This document shows, one piece after another, positions 1 through 7,683 of a stretch of 20,050 nucleotides of DNA (within the stretch, counting starts at the first letter, position 1; each line of letters starts with the position of its first letter). This stretch comes from Subdoligranulum sp. CAG:314 (GTDB taxonomy: Bacteria; Bacillota; Clostridia; Christensenellales; CAG-314): assembly GCA_000437915.1 (NCBI GenBank), contig FR900977.1, positions 1-20,050 on the forward strand. Reading direction: 5' to 3'. The notes under the pieces are model-generated. The model had not been told where the DNA came from and ran no database searches. It saw only the letters and a program-made list of their open reading frames with translations. The position numbers were made by a program, and so were the translations under genes.

Positions 1-287
1 TTGCGTTGGTAGCGACACGTAATAAAAAGTCATAGCGACAATTTTTTGCCGTTGACTTACGCTTTTCACTGTGCTACAAACGTAGACCGAAAGGCGATAA
101 ATCGGACGGACTAATAAACGGCATAGAAAAAGGCGGTAGAATCAACGTTCTATCGCCTTAAATCAGGTTTTATTGAGTTATTTTATAAAGTTGCCATGAG
201 CATCGCGTTTCTGCGTCAGATAATGGTCTGAACGCTTTATTTGATATTGTTTTGTTTGAAAAACGATACCTGCAACTCCTTTCAGAC
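1..287. other. stretch without a recognised gene
   Basis: No convincing coding region is visible. Short open frames here lack a ribosome binding site. Frame 3 from the window edge is open only to a TAG at 33-35, so the last residues of a gene entering from the left cannot be excluded. An 8-bp direct repeat, TAGCGACA, occurs at 10-17 and 33-40. The only clear structure is the minus-strand terminator-like hairpin at 127-159, listed separately. Confidence 0.5.
127..159 (-). terminator. terminator-like hairpin, minus strand
   Basis: A 12-bp stem with one G-U pair (130-141 with 148-159) and a 6-nt loop is followed on the minus strand by five U. It lies about 170 nt beyond the tRNA-Ser gene and may be a back-up terminator or belong to an unseen transcript. 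Confidence 0.55.
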
Positions 288-319
288 AAAAGTAAAAGAG
301 CCGCGTGTTCAAACGCGAC
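288..319 (-). terminator. terminator of tRNA-Ser
   Basis: On the minus strand a 7-bp GC-rich stem (313-319 with 300-306, one G-U pair, 6-nt loop) is followed by a U-rich tract (UCUUUUACUUUU). It begins 7 nt after the tRNA CCA end, as expected for a monocistronic tRNA transcript. Confidence 0.7.
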
Positions 320-325
320 TCCCTG

Positions 326-415
<90 letters not shown>

Positions 416-432
416 AATTTGGCAGCCAAAAT

Positions 433-461
433 ATTTTAACACACCCCGAATCAAAAATCAA
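433..461 (-). promoter_or_regulatory. sigma-A promoter of tRNA-Ser
   Basis: Minus strand: -35 TTGATT (456-461), 17-bp spacer, -10 TAAAAT (433-438), preceded by TGT as in an extended -10. The predicted start is near 426, about 10 nt before the mature tRNA 5' end. Confidence 0.7.
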
Positions 462-553
462 GCGAAAAACGTCAAATTGTCGTTCCAATCCGAAAAGGGC
501 GCAACAAACCGCCCCGCCGCTTGTCGGACACAAAGCCGCAATTTTTACGCGGC

Positions 554-582
554 AAAAAACGGGACTGTCCGAGTCCCGTTTT
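554..582 (-). terminator. terminator of aldo/keto reductase gene
   Basis: A perfect 11-bp stem (572-582 with 556-566, 5-nt loop) is followed on the minus strand by a run of six U (554-559). It lies 15 nt after the reductase stop codon. Confidence 0.85.
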
Positions 583-596
583 AAAACAAAAACGTT

Positions 597-1715
597 TCAA
601 TAAAGCTCCTTCACCGATTTTTTCAGCTCTTTGCGTATTTCTATATGCTGAGGGCACACCTTTTCGCAATTTCCGCAGCCGACGCATTTGTCGGCGCGCT
701 GTCTGCCGTGCCTGTCCACCAGCCAATCCGCCTGCGAGAGCGCCATATCCCTGTTTCCGTAAAGCGTAAAATAATTGTCCGCCGTAAACGTCCCCGATAT
801 GCCGATATTCTGCGGGCAAACCTTGGCGCAATAGTTGCACGTCGTGCACGGAATGAGCGGAACCTTCTTAATTTCCTCCTGCGCGCGGCTCAAAGCAAGA
901 CGTTCTTTTTCGTCGAGAGAGGAAAAGCCCTTCATGCAGGATATGTTGTCCCTCATCTGCTCCTCGCTGCTCATGCCCGAAAGCACCGTCAGCACTCCGT
1001 CCAGCCCCGCGGCGAATCTGAGCGCCCACGAAGCCGCGGAGGAATCCGGCTCCGCGCCTTTGAGCACGTCGAGCACGGTTTTCGGCGGGTTTGCCAGCAT
1101 TCCGCCCTTTACCGGTTCCATAACGATAACGGGCTTCCCGTGTTTTCTTGCAACCTCGTAGCACTCTCTCGACCGCACTGCGGGATTGTCCCAATCGGCG
1201 TAATTGATTTGCAGCTGCACGAATTCGGCTTCGGGATGCGCGATTAAGATTTCTTCAAGCTCTTGCGGCGTGGAATGGAAGGAAAAGCCGGCGTGTCTGA
1301 CAAGCCCCTCGCGCTTTTTCTCCTGAATCCAGCTCCACATATCGAAATCGTCGAAAAAGTGCGTGCGCGACTCTCCCAAATTGTGCAAAAGATAAAAATC
1401 GAAATAGCCCGCACCCGTCTGTCTCAAAGAGGTTTCAAACTGAGCCACCGCGTCGTCTTTGGTCTTGCAGTTGAGCCATGCGGCGTTTTTGGTGGCAAGA
1501 AAAAATTTTTCTCTCGGCACGCGGTTGACCAGAGCCTGCCTTATCGCGTCCTCGCTGCCTGCGTAAGCGAAGGCGGTGTCGAAATAATTGAATCCCGCGT
1601 CGAGAAACATATCCACCATAGTCTTGACTCTTTCAACGTCGATGACGCCCTCTTTTTGCGGCAGTCGCATAAGACCGAAGCCGAGCTTTTTGACGTCGTC
1701 AAAATTTTTTGTCAT
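597..1715 (-). CDS. aldo/keto reductase with C-terminal two-[4Fe-4S] ferredoxin domain
   Basis: This 372-residue cytoplasmic protein probably carries out NAD(P)H-linked carbonyl reduction; its substrate is unknown. Residues 1-270 form an aldo/keto reductase barrel with the expected catalytic tetrad at D46, Y51, K76 and H111. The C-terminal part has two complete cysteine sets, C290/C293/C296/C300 and C344/C347/C350/C354, each ending in CP, as in bacterial ferredoxins. Many anaerobes have this AKR-ferredoxin architecture, in which the clusters may pass electrons to or from the barrel. The ATG is chosen because AAAGGAGG lies 5 nt upstream. The gene is monocistronic, with a strong promoter at 1758-1786 and a terminator at 554-582. 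The family call is firm; the physiological role is not. Confidence 0.95.
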   Translation of the reverse strand: MTKNFDDVKKLGFGLMRLPQKEGVIDVERVKTMVDMFLDAGFNYFDTAFAYAGSEDAIRQALVNRVPREKFFLATKNAAWLNCKTKDDAVAQFETSLRQTGAGYFDFYLLHNLGESRTHFFDDFDMWSWIQEKKREGLVRHAGFSFHSTPQELEEILIAHPEAEFVQLQINYADWDNPAVRSRECYEVARKHGKPVIVMEPVKGGMLANPPKTVLDVLKGAEPDSSAASWALRFAAGLDGVLTVLSGMSSEEQMRDNISCMKGFSSLDEKERLALSRAQEEIKKVPLIPCTTCNYCAKVCPQNIGISGTFTADNYFTLYGNRDMALSQADWLVDRHGRQRADKCVGCGNCEKVCPQHIEIRKELKKSVKELY

Positions 1716-1757
1716 GATAACCTCCTTTCGAGCGCGTTGAAAAACGGCTTTTCGATT

Positions 1758-1786
1758 ATTTTAACCGCAAAAAAACAGTTTGTCAA
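1758..1786 (-). promoter_or_regulatory. sigma-A promoter of aldo/keto reductase gene
   Basis: Minus strand: consensus -35 TTGACA (1781-1786), 17-bp spacer, -10 TAAAAT (1758-1763). The start site should be near 1751, giving a leader of about 35 nt. Confidence 0.85.
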
Positions 1787-1828
1787 CTCCGTATTTTTCC
1801 GCCGTACAAAACAACGCCGTCACGCGAG

Positions 1829-2572
1829 TCAACCGAGTTTAAAATATTCCTCGTCGGAAACAGGCTCCAGCCATTCGGTGGAGCAGCCCTGTCCCGGCTT
1901 TTCGACGGCTATATGCGAAAACCAGCTGTCTTTCGCCGCGCCGTGCCAATGCTTGACGCCCGCGCTTATTTCCACCGTGTCTCCCGCCGACAGGGGCCGC
2001 GCCTCCCCGCCCCACTCGCGGTACCAGCCGCGCCCGCTCACGCACAGCAGCAGCTGTCCTCCGCCTTTTTCCGCCTTGTGTATGTGCCAATTGTTTCGGC
2101 ACGCCGGCTCGAAGGTGACGTTGACAACTTGAAGATCGCCGCCCGAAAGGATTTCCGTATAACTGCGCCCCTTAAAATATTTTTCATACGCCGTATTTGG
2201 CTTGCCTATCGGAAAAAGACTCCTTGTCGCAAACGCCTCTGCGCCGCTCTCCTTTTCCGTCCAGATATTTTTCGCCAGTCTGAAAGCCGCCCACGCCTTG
2301 GGCCAGCCTGCGTAAAAGGCCAGATGCGTAAGAATTTCGGCTATTTCGGCGCCCGAAACGCCGTTTTCCTTTGCTTTGCGCATATGAAACTCGACAGAGG
2401 AGTCAAAAACACCCTCTACCGTCAATGCGGCGACTGTCAAAATACTGCGAATTTTAGGCGACAGCGCCTCCTCTCTCGACCATACCTCTCCGAAAAGCAC
2501 GTCGTCGTTTAAACGGGCGAACAGGGGAGCAAATTCTCCCAAAGCGTCTTTTCCCGCCGTAACCTTTTTCAT
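1829..2572 (-). CDS. carboxymuconolactone decarboxylase-like / cupin fusion protein
   Basis: A predicted cytoplasmic two-domain protein of 247 residues. Residues about 20-105 resemble the carboxymuconolactone decarboxylase/AhpD fold, with an EFHMRKA segment and the helix AEIAEILTHLAFYAGWPKAW. The CxxC pair of true AhpD is absent, so peroxidase-type thiol chemistry is unlikely. Residues about 145-230 form a cupin with metal-ligand candidates in WHIHK and KHWHG. Such fusions occur in anaerobes, often near oxidoreductases, and usually have no assigned substrate. I chose the ATG at 2572 because GGAG lies 8 nt upstream; a GTG at 2581 would overlap that site. It lies upstream of the reductase gene on the same strand, but both have their own promoter. 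Confidence 0.88.
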   Translation of the reverse strand: MKKVTAGKDALGEFAPLFARLNDDVLFGEVWSREEALSPKIRSILTVAALTVEGVFDSSVEFHMRKAKENGVSGAEIAEILTHLAFYAGWPKAWAAFRLAKNIWTEKESGAEAFATRSLFPIGKPNTAYEKYFKGRSYTEILSGGDLQVVNVTFEPACRNNWHIHKAEKGGGQLLLCVSGRGWYREWGGEARPLSAGDTVEISAGVKHWHGAAKDSWFSHIAVEKPGQGCSTEWLEPVSDEEYFKLG

Positions 2573-2604
2573 ATAAAACACTCCGAAAAAAAATTTATAT
2601 TGAA

Positions 2605-2633
2605 ATTATAAGCTGTTTAAGCCAAATTGTAAA
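2605..2633 (-). promoter_or_regulatory. sigma-A promoter of CMD-cupin gene
   Basis: Minus strand: -35 TTTACA (2628-2633), 17-bp spacer, consensus -10 TATAAT (2605-2610). The expected start is near 2598, about 25 nt upstream of the ATG at 2572. Confidence 0.8.
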
Positions 2634-2685
2634 ATATCGTTTTGTAATGGCAGTCCATAATCTTAACGCATGACAAAGCCGCCCG

Positions 2686-3930
2686 TCAGTCGTGTCTGAA
2701 AAAGCTGTAAGGGTGTATGACGTGCTCTCCCTTTACGTCAAGCTCCTTTAATTTCGGCTCCTTGTGCACAACGGCAAGCTGTATTATCTTGTTGCCGTAC
2801 TTTTTTCTTATTTTGTCCACAGCCTCGTCCAGCCTTTTCTGCCTGTCCGCTTTCACGCAATCGGAAAACATATCCGTCTGCACGCCTCCGAAATGAAAAT
2901 CCGAAACGGACACGCCCAATCCTCTCACAGGCGTTTCCCAGTCGTAAACCCTGTCGAACAAATTGAGCGCCGCGCGGGCTATTTCGTTTGCGGCGCCCGT
3001 AGGACGCGGAAGCTTGCCCTGCTTGTGAAAGGAATTGAGGTCGCTGCCCCGCGCGAAAATGTGCGCGGTGCGCGCCAGAAAAAGCCCCGACTCGCGCATA
3101 CGCGCCGCCACGGAATCGGCAAGCATAAATATGACCATGCTCACCTCTTCGCGGTTTTTCAAGTCTCTCCACACGGTAAGCGAGTTGCCTATGCTCTTAA
3201 CGTTCTGCTCCTCGCTGGTCTTGACCACGCGGGAGGAGTCTTTTCCGTTTGCAAAATCGTGCAGCCACTCTCCCCATTTGCCAAGCCTGTGTTTAAGCGC
3301 GTCTCTGTCCGAGTTGGCAAGCTCTCCAATCGTAAAAATACCCATCCTATTGAGCTTGCCCTTTGTGGCGCGCCCGACGTAAAGCAGCTCCTCCGCAGGC
3401 AGCGTCCACACCGTCTGTCTGAAATTGTCGGGTGAAATGACGGTAACGGCGTCGGGCTTGTTCATATCGCTTCCAAGCTTTGCAAACACCTTGTTCCAGG
3501 ACACGCCTATGCTTACCGTAAGCCCCAACTCCTTCTTTATCCGCCTGCGTATTGCGTGCGCAATTTCCTCGCCGCCCGCCTGCTTTTCCGATTCGGTCAC
3601 GTCAAGCCAGCATTCGTCTATGCCGAACGCTTCTATTTTGTCCGTATAGTCCTCGTAAATCCGCCTTACCGCCCTAGAAACGTCTAAATATGCGGCAAAA
3701 TCCGCTTTGACCTCCACCAGCTCCGGACCGCACTTCCGCTGCGCTTCCCACCATACGTCGCCCGTAGCCACTCCCGCGCGTTTGGCAATAAGATTTTTTG
3801 CCAGCACTATTCCGTGCCTGTCCTCCTTTGAACCGACCACAACAACGGGCTTGTCCCTGATTTCGGGATTGCGCAGGCACTCCACGGACGCGTAAAAATT
3901 ATTCAAATCGCTGTGAAGAATAGTTCTCAT
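2686..3930 (-). CDS. dinB: Y-family DNA polymerase IV (translesion synthesis)
   Basis: Lesion-bypass polymerase of 414 residues from the ATG at 3930, in the usual DinB size range. The N-terminus has the metal-binding and steric-gate motif HSDLNNFYASVE. The second catalytic block reads IDECWLDVT, matching the family's SIDE motif with Cys where many have Ala. Next come the thumb helix-hairpin-helix region (TKGKLNRMGIFTIGELAN) and the little-finger domain. A QTDMF peptide near the C-terminus could be the beta-clamp binding motif. The open frame continues 17 codons upstream to a TTG at 3981, but that would overlap the preceding gene and add residues absent from the family. A recognisable Shine-Dalgarno is lacking at 3930, so translational coupling with the small upstream gene (28-bp gap) is likely. 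No LexA-type box was found. Confidence 0.95.
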   Translation of the reverse strand: MRTILHSDLNNFYASVECLRNPEIRDKPVVVVGSKEDRHGIVLAKNLIAKRAGVATGDVWWEAQRKCGPELVEVKADFAAYLDVSRAVRRIYEDYTDKIEAFGIDECWLDVTESEKQAGGEEIAHAIRRRIKKELGLTVSIGVSWNKVFAKLGSDMNKPDAVTVISPDNFRQTVWTLPAEELLYVGRATKGKLNRMGIFTIGELANSDRDALKHRLGKWGEWLHDFANGKDSSRVVKTSEEQNVKSIGNSLTVWRDLKNREEVSMVIFMLADSVAARMRESGLFLARTAHIFARGSDLNSFHKQGKLPRPTGAANEIARAALNLFDRVYDWETPVRGLGVSVSDFHFGGVQTDMFSDCVKADRQKRLDEAVDKIRKKYGNKIIQLAVVHKEPKLKELDVKGEHVIHPYSFFRHD

Positions 3931-3958
3931 TTTTAATATTAACGCTTTTATCTTCCCG

Positions 3959-4213
3959 TCATACAAGCGGCTTTTCCACAAACCAGCGGTTGGTGCGCGT
4001 TTCCACGTACAGCTCCCGCTCCGCTCCCGAAACCTTTATGTCAAATCTTTTGGTAAGTATGGCGCCCACGTGCCGCGCAGGCGCCATACCCTGCGAGAGC
4101 ACGCGGTCGACGGCAAAAACCCTTCCGTCCTCCCACTCGAAGCTAAGCGGTCTTACGTTGCCTTCCCTGTCCACTTTAAGAGTCACCGCGACGTACACCT
4201 TTTCGTAATCCAT
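3959..4213 (-). CDS. small uncharacterised protein encoded directly upstream of dinB
   Basis: An 84-residue soluble protein that I cannot assign to a characterised family. It starts MDYEKVYVAVTLKVDREG and alternates hydrophobic and charged residues as in a small beta-barrel or sheet. It contains WEDGRVFAVDRVL and ends with RTNRWFVEKPLV. From memory, similar small proteins of the type 'WxDG...D+V...RWFVE' accompany Y-family polymerases in other Firmicutes, which suggests an accessory role in lesion bypass; this is inference. The frame is open to a GTG at 4267, but the promoter -10 (4242-4247) lies inside that extension and predicts a start near 4235. The ATG at 4213 is therefore preferred. It forms an operon with dinB. 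Confidence 0.75.
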   Translation of the reverse strand: MDYEKVYVAVTLKVDREGNVRPLSFEWEDGRVFAVDRVLSQGMAPARHVGAILTKRFDIKVSGAERELYVETRTNRWFVEKPLV

Positions 4214-4241
4214 AGGAAAAGTTTTGGCAAAGCCCCGAACT

Positions 4242-4269
4242 ATTATACAACGCTTTAGCTGCGGCACAA
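4242..4269 (-). promoter_or_regulatory. promoter of the small gene-dinB operon
   Basis: Minus strand: consensus -10 TATAAT (4242-4247), 16-bp spacer, weak -35 TTGTGC (4264-4269). The start near 4235 gives a leader of about 22 nt to the ATG at 4213. The weak -35 fits low basal expression. Confidence 0.6.
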
Positions 4270-4435
4270 ATTTTCAATTTCAGTTTTTTTCGCGCCGCAC
4301 ATCCTACCGCGCGACAAGGCTTTTTTCGTCTGTTTTTGGCGAAAACGAAACAAATTCGGTCAAAACCTCCCTAACGGCGAATTTTTCATTAAAAATCTAA
4401 GAACAATAATTCTATTCTGATTTTCCGAAAGACTT

Positions 4436-4675
4436 ATGTTCTATATATTTGATATGAAAAATTTCGATTCGACTGAATTTGGAAAAAGATTGGGTATTCT
4501 CATGACGGAAACGAACATGACTCAATCCATGTTGGCGGCAAAAATCGACGTTTCGCAGCGCGCCGTTTCAAAATGGCTCAACGGAAAAAGCGGGCCTTCG
4601 GCGGGAGCTCTGTTCAGACTCGCCTTGTATTTTGAAACAAGCGCGGATTTTCTTCTCGGACTTTCGGACTACTGA
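4436..4675 (+). CDS. small XRE-family helix-turn-helix regulator
   Basis: This 79-residue, single-domain DNA-binding protein has the classic XRE layout: helix 2 MTQSMLAAKI, turn, recognition helix SQRAVSKWLNGKSGP, then SADFLLGLSDY at the end. The latter is typical of phage-repressor-like regulators of Clostridia. There is no partner domain, so it is likely a dimeric repressor. The start is uncertain: the ATG at 4436 has only a weak GAAAG upstream, and the in-frame ATG at 4454 would give 73 residues and fit the family start better. It is divergent from the dinB operon. An AGAA-N6-TTCT dyad lies about 35 nt upstream and could be an operator. The target genes are unknown. Confidence 0.85.
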   Translation: MFYIFDMKNFDSTEFGKRLGILMTETNMTQSMLAAKIDVSQRAVSKWLNGKSGPSAGALFRLALYFETSADFLLGLSDY

Positions 4676-4692
4676 AACGCCGACGCTTTTTT

Positions 4693-4723
4693 GTCCGCGC
4701 GTATGTCGGGGCGCGGGCTTTTT
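4693..4723 (+). terminator. terminator of XRE gene
   Basis: An 8-bp GC-rich stem (4693-4700 with 4711-4718, one G-U pair, 10-nt loop) is followed by five T. It lies 17 nt after the XRE stop, between convergent genes. Confidence 0.6.
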
Positions 4724-4748
4724 CGACGCGCGCAAAAACAAACAAAGC

Positions 4749-5834
4749 TCATTCGTCAAGCACGAAAGTCATTTTTACGGGATTGTGGTCGGTAAACTCG
4801 AAGCCTGTGTCTATGTTCTCCACCTCTTTGACCGTCACATTGTCCGACACGATAAATCCGTCTATCACCAAAGTATAATTTACGCCCTTTGTGTAAGGCA
4901 TTTCGCTGCACCTGCACGTGGGCGCGTTCAACGACGCGGCGAATGAAAAATTCTCAGGCAAATCTTCCTCCCTCAACGGATACACCCAGTCGGGCTTTTG
5001 CTGACGTGTGGGAAAATATCCTATGCTGCCCGCAATATCGTGATTGAAATCTCCGCCTACTATGACGTAATTGCCTTTCAAGTATTCCGAGGAAATAAAC
5101 CGCGAAAGAGTTTCCCACTGCCTGCGCCTGACAACGCCGCCGCGGTCGTAAGCAGACATATGCTGATTGACAAGAACAAGCCGCTTTTCGCTGTTTGACA
5201 CGGGAAAATACGTCGCGGAAAAACAGCGGTCCAAATCGAAATATTTTGCAAAGCCTCCCGATACGGGATAAGAATACCTGACGCTTTTCTCCGCCTGTTT
5301 TGAGAAAAGGGTGACTATACCCGCGCGGGTTTTTCCGTGCGGGTCGTTCAACGGATACAAAAGATAAGCCGTGTGGAAATTTTCGGCATACACGGACGAA
5401 TAGTCGCGGAATGCCTCTCTCGCCGCTTCAAGCTGATTTACCCCGCGCGCCCGTTGGGACTTTTCGTCCACCTCCTGAAACAGCATGAAATCGGGCTTCA
5501 ACGCGCGGGCGGCGGAAAACGCTCCCTCCGTGTTGCGGACGACCGCTTCCCTGCTCGCCGCCTTGCCGTACTTTCCGCGTATGAGCCTGTCGCCGTCAAG
5601 CATACGCCCCTTGTTCATGAAAAAGGAAAAATCCTTGTCGTATGCGCCGAAGCCTATGTTGTAGGTGCCCACGATATAGCTTTCTTTCGCGCGCACCTTT
5701 TCGGTTTCGGGGTTTTCTATTTCCAGCGTTTTTTCGTCCTCAATCCTGCGATATTGCAGCACGACGTAAAGCACGTAAACAATGGCAAACAAGATTACGG
5801 CGGCGACGACGCCTGCGGCTATTTTAATGAACAT
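4749..5834 (-). CDS. membrane-anchored endonuclease/exonuclease/phosphatase family protein
   Basis: A 361-residue protein with one N-terminal transmembrane segment (about 4-27, then the positive QYRR) and a soluble catalytic domain. The orientation (two-Arg stretch after the helix, short N-terminus) is ambiguous, so the side of the membrane is not settled. The phosphohydrolase fold is complete: N59 in GTYNIGFG, metal ligand E121 in FQEVDE, H225 in NQHMSAYD, D262/N264 in GGDFNHD, D325 in IDGF and the terminal D349-H350 in FTDHNP. Relatives cleave phosphodiester or phosphomonoester bonds in DNA, phosphoinositides or sphingomyelin. The substrate cannot be told from sequence. A GAGGGA ribosome binding site precedes the ATG, with a strong promoter at 5897-5925. 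It converges with the XRE gene. Confidence 0.92.
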   Translation of the reverse strand: MFIKIAAGVVAAVILFAIVYVLYVVLQYRRIEDEKTLEIENPETEKVRAKESYIVGTYNIGFGAYDKDFSFFMNKGRMLDGDRLIRGKYGKAASREAVVRNTEGAFSAARALKPDFMLFQEVDEKSQRARGVNQLEAAREAFRDYSSVYAENFHTAYLLYPLNDPHGKTRAGIVTLFSKQAEKSVRYSYPVSGGFAKYFDLDRCFSATYFPVSNSEKRLVLVNQHMSAYDRGGVVRRRQWETLSRFISSEYLKGNYVIVGGDFNHDIAGSIGYFPTRQQKPDWVYPLREEDLPENFSFAASLNAPTCRCSEMPYTKGVNYTLVIDGFIVSDNVTVKEVENIDTGFEFTDHNPVKMTFVLDE

Positions 5835-5896
5835 TTTTTATCCCTCGCAAAATATTTTCCGCAAATACCCTTAGCGGCGGCGTATTCGGGGAACCC

Positions 5897-5925
5897 ATTT
5901 TAACACCGTAAAAGCCGCCTGTCAA
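5897..5925 (-). promoter_or_regulatory. sigma-A promoter of EEP-family gene
   Basis: Minus strand: consensus -35 TTGACA (5920-5925), 17-bp spacer, -10 TAAAAT (5897-5902) with an extended TGT. The leader is about 55 nt. Confidence 0.85.
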
Positions 5926-6049
5926 TTGCAACGCGGCTGCCTTGTCTGAAAGTACGTCGGCGACGCGCGTTTTTTGCGGGCAAAATTTTTAAATCGGCGC
6001 GGTTGACGCACGGAAATATTCAAAGCAAAATCCCGCCTGAAAACCGCCG

Positions 6050-6078
6050 TTGACAATAAGCAGAACGTGTGATAAGAT
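6050..6078 (+). promoter_or_regulatory. sigma-A promoter of first lipoprotein gene
   Basis: Consensus -35 TTGACA (6050-6055), 17-bp spacer, -10 TAAGAT (6073-6078) with extended TGA. The start near 6085 gives a leader of about 125 nt. The core ACGTGTGATAAGAT is nearly the same as that of the promoter at 7887-7915. Confidence 0.85.
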
Positions 6079-6209
6079 AACAGCATAATTTTCTTTGAGC
6101 TGCGCGAACGACTCCCCCGCCGACAAACTAAGGACAAACGCAAGACGCCCGTTCCGCAGTTTTTCAACTGTATTTAAAGAAAACTCTATTGTTCAAAAAG
6201 GAGGGAAGC

Positions 6210-7007
6210 ATGAAAAAGAAAGCAGCCTTATTCAGTCTGACAATTTTACTGCTGTTTTTGGCAACAGGCTTGACGGCGTGCAACGAAAGAAACAGAATTT
6301 TTCGTTACGGTTATTGGCAATATATAGTTGTAGGCAAAGAATCCAGAATACCGAAAAACAAAAACGACAGCGTGATTGCCGTCGTCGGGCTTACCGAGTC
6401 GGGCGCAGAACAGCTCGCGCTCGACGTGCCGAGCGCCATAAACGGCACGGAAGTGGCATATTTAGGCTTTGAAAAATACGATATTGCTATCAATTATTAC
6501 ACTTTAACCAGCCGCAATCTGCTGCGACTGTATATACCCGAGAACATCTTATCGATTAAGCCGTATGTTTTTGAGTCTCTTTCCGCTCCCGACGCCAAGA
6601 TTATTTACAACGGAGCGGCGGAACCGAGCGTTCATTTCAGCAGCTCCCCCGAAATTTACGTTTACAGGGAGCTCTACGAAAAAATCAAAAGCAAACACGC
6701 CGACTGTTTAGACGAAGAAGGCTCTACCGATTGCCCGTCATGTCCATGGATTTTGGAAACATTCGTACCTGCCAACGTAGCGTTTTTGAACAACTACTCC
6801 GCAGCAGTCAACAGAGGATATTTCAGGGCTGAGGACGTTGAAAGCGGCGAAAAGATTCCCGAGCCGCCCGCGCCCGAGCGTGAAGGATATGTTTTTACGG
6901 GCTGGTATACCGAAGCGGAATTAATAAATCTGTGGGACTTCGATACAAAGGCGGAGATTCCCGACGGCGAAGAGCTGAGACTGTATGCAGGTTGGAAAAA
7001 GCTTTGA
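6210..7007 (+). CDS. lipoprotein with C-terminal InlB/Listeria-Bacteroides-type repeat
   Basis: A secreted, lipid-anchored surface protein of 265 residues. The signal peptide MKKKAALFSLTILLLFLATG ends in the lipobox LTAC, so C24 should be the lipidated residue. Residues about 25-175 show loose leucine-rich, beta-solenoid-like character (IPENILSIKPYVFESL), as in surface proteins with BspA-like repeats, but too weakly to count repeats. The last 50 residues match the InlB B-repeat pattern: REGYVFTGWYTEA, then WDFDT and LYAGWKKL. Such modules are common in cell-surface proteins of Firmicutes. AAAGGAGGG lies 4 nt before the ATG at 6210, which decides against the upstream in-frame start at 6189. 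Function unknown; adhesion or surface interaction is a guess. It has its own promoter and terminator. Confidence 0.88.
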   Translation: MKKKAALFSLTILLLFLATGLTACNERNRIFRYGYWQYIVVGKESRIPKNKNDSVIAVVGLTESGAEQLALDVPSAINGTEVAYLGFEKYDIAINYYTLTSRNLLRLYIPENILSIKPYVFESLSAPDAKIIYNGAAEPSVHFSSSPEIYVYRELYEKIKSKHADCLDEEGSTDCPSCPWILETFVPANVAFLNNYSAAVNRGYFRAEDVESGEKIPEPPAPEREGYVFTGWYTEAELINLWDFDTKAEIPDGEELRLYAGWKKL

Positions 7008-7031
7008 TTTTATATTCAAGCATAAAAAACC

Positions 7032-7066
7032 GAGCGGCAAAAATCCGTTTGCCGCTCTTTCTTTTT
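7032..7066. terminator. bidirectional terminator between convergent lipoprotein genes
   Basis: A perfect 10-bp stem (7032-7041 with 7048-7057, 6-nt loop) is followed on the plus strand by CTTTCTTTTT and on the minus strand by a run of six U. It can end both flanking transcripts. Confidence 0.88.
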
Positions 7067-7098
7067 CGTTCAGTCGTATAAACATGGAAATTTGATTT

Positions 7099-7683
7099 TC
7101 AGCTTAAAAATTTCTGGTCATCCTCGTATTCGACAATATATTCATACCTTGTATACTCGTCAAAAACTATGCCTACTTTGTCTATTTCAATCAAAAATAC
7201 CCAATGCTTATCGGGAACGACCATTGCAATTGTTCCTCCGCCCCAATAAGTTACGGTCATTTCGATTGCCAAAAAATATTCTTTTTCTTTCTTTACGGCG
7301 GTTATCTCCGCACCCAAAAATTCCAGATTGCCCGTGTGTATCGCTATGATTAATGCCTTCTCTTCAAAATATTCGTCGTCATAAGTGCGCAACACCTGAT
7401 TAAATTCGCTGTTGTAATTTTCTTCATCAGTCTCGTCAAATGCCGAACTGTTTACCTTGCTGCAATACCACTTTAGTTGCGAAAAAGACATTATATATTC
7501 TTCTTTTGTATAACAATCAGAATAATTCTCCAATTCATAAAAACCGCTTAACCGTATATTGTATTCCAGATTCTCTGTTTCGTCAGGCGGCGTATGTATA
7601 CACCCGCACAGAAAACACATACACAGCAACAGTAAAAGAGCTACCGCAACAATCGACCTTGCTTTAATTTTCTTTTTGTACAT
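7099..7683 (-). CDS. lipoprotein of unknown function
   Basis: A predicted lipid-anchored extracytoplasmic protein of 194 residues. A basic N-terminus and the hydrophobic stretch VAVALLLLLCMCFLC lead to the lipobox LCGC, with C28 as the acylated residue. The mature part is acidic and predicted beta-rich. The block DDEYFEEKALIIAIH, followed by alternating strands and HWVFLIEIDK, recalls the PrcB C-terminal-like fold found in many clostridial lipoproteins, but I hold that only weakly. AAGGAGGAAACAG precedes the ATG. The transcript comes from a strong promoter about 200 nt upstream and its leader contains a terminator-like hairpin. The gene converges with the other lipoprotein gene, which has a similar promoter. 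Confidence 0.8.
   Translation of the reverse strand: MYKKKIKARSIVAVALLLLLCMCFLCGCIHTPPDETENLEYNIRLSGFYELENYSDCYTKEEYIMSFSQLKWYCSKVNSSAFDETDEENYNSEFNQVLRTYDDEYFEEKALIIAIHTGNLEFLGAEITAVKKEKEYFLAIEMTVTYWGGGTIAMVVPDKHWVFLIEIDKVGIVFDEYTRYEYIVEYEDDQKFLS

Noticed and set aside
10..40. TAGCGACA direct repeat as an insertion footprint
   Set aside because: Two 8-mers 23 bp apart with no element between them; too short to support a claim.
1263..2132. 289-codon plus-strand frame
   Set aside because: It is antisense to the reductase and CMD-cupin genes and runs through two of their promoters; the text is basic and unstructured.
4220..4270. Possible LexA/SOS box before the dinB operon
   Set aside because: CGAAC is present at 4236-4240 but no matching GTTCG half lies at the required distance.
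4436..4675. Toxin-antitoxin pair based on the small XRE protein
   Set aside because: No partner ORF adjoins it: a terminator follows at once and the next gene is convergent.
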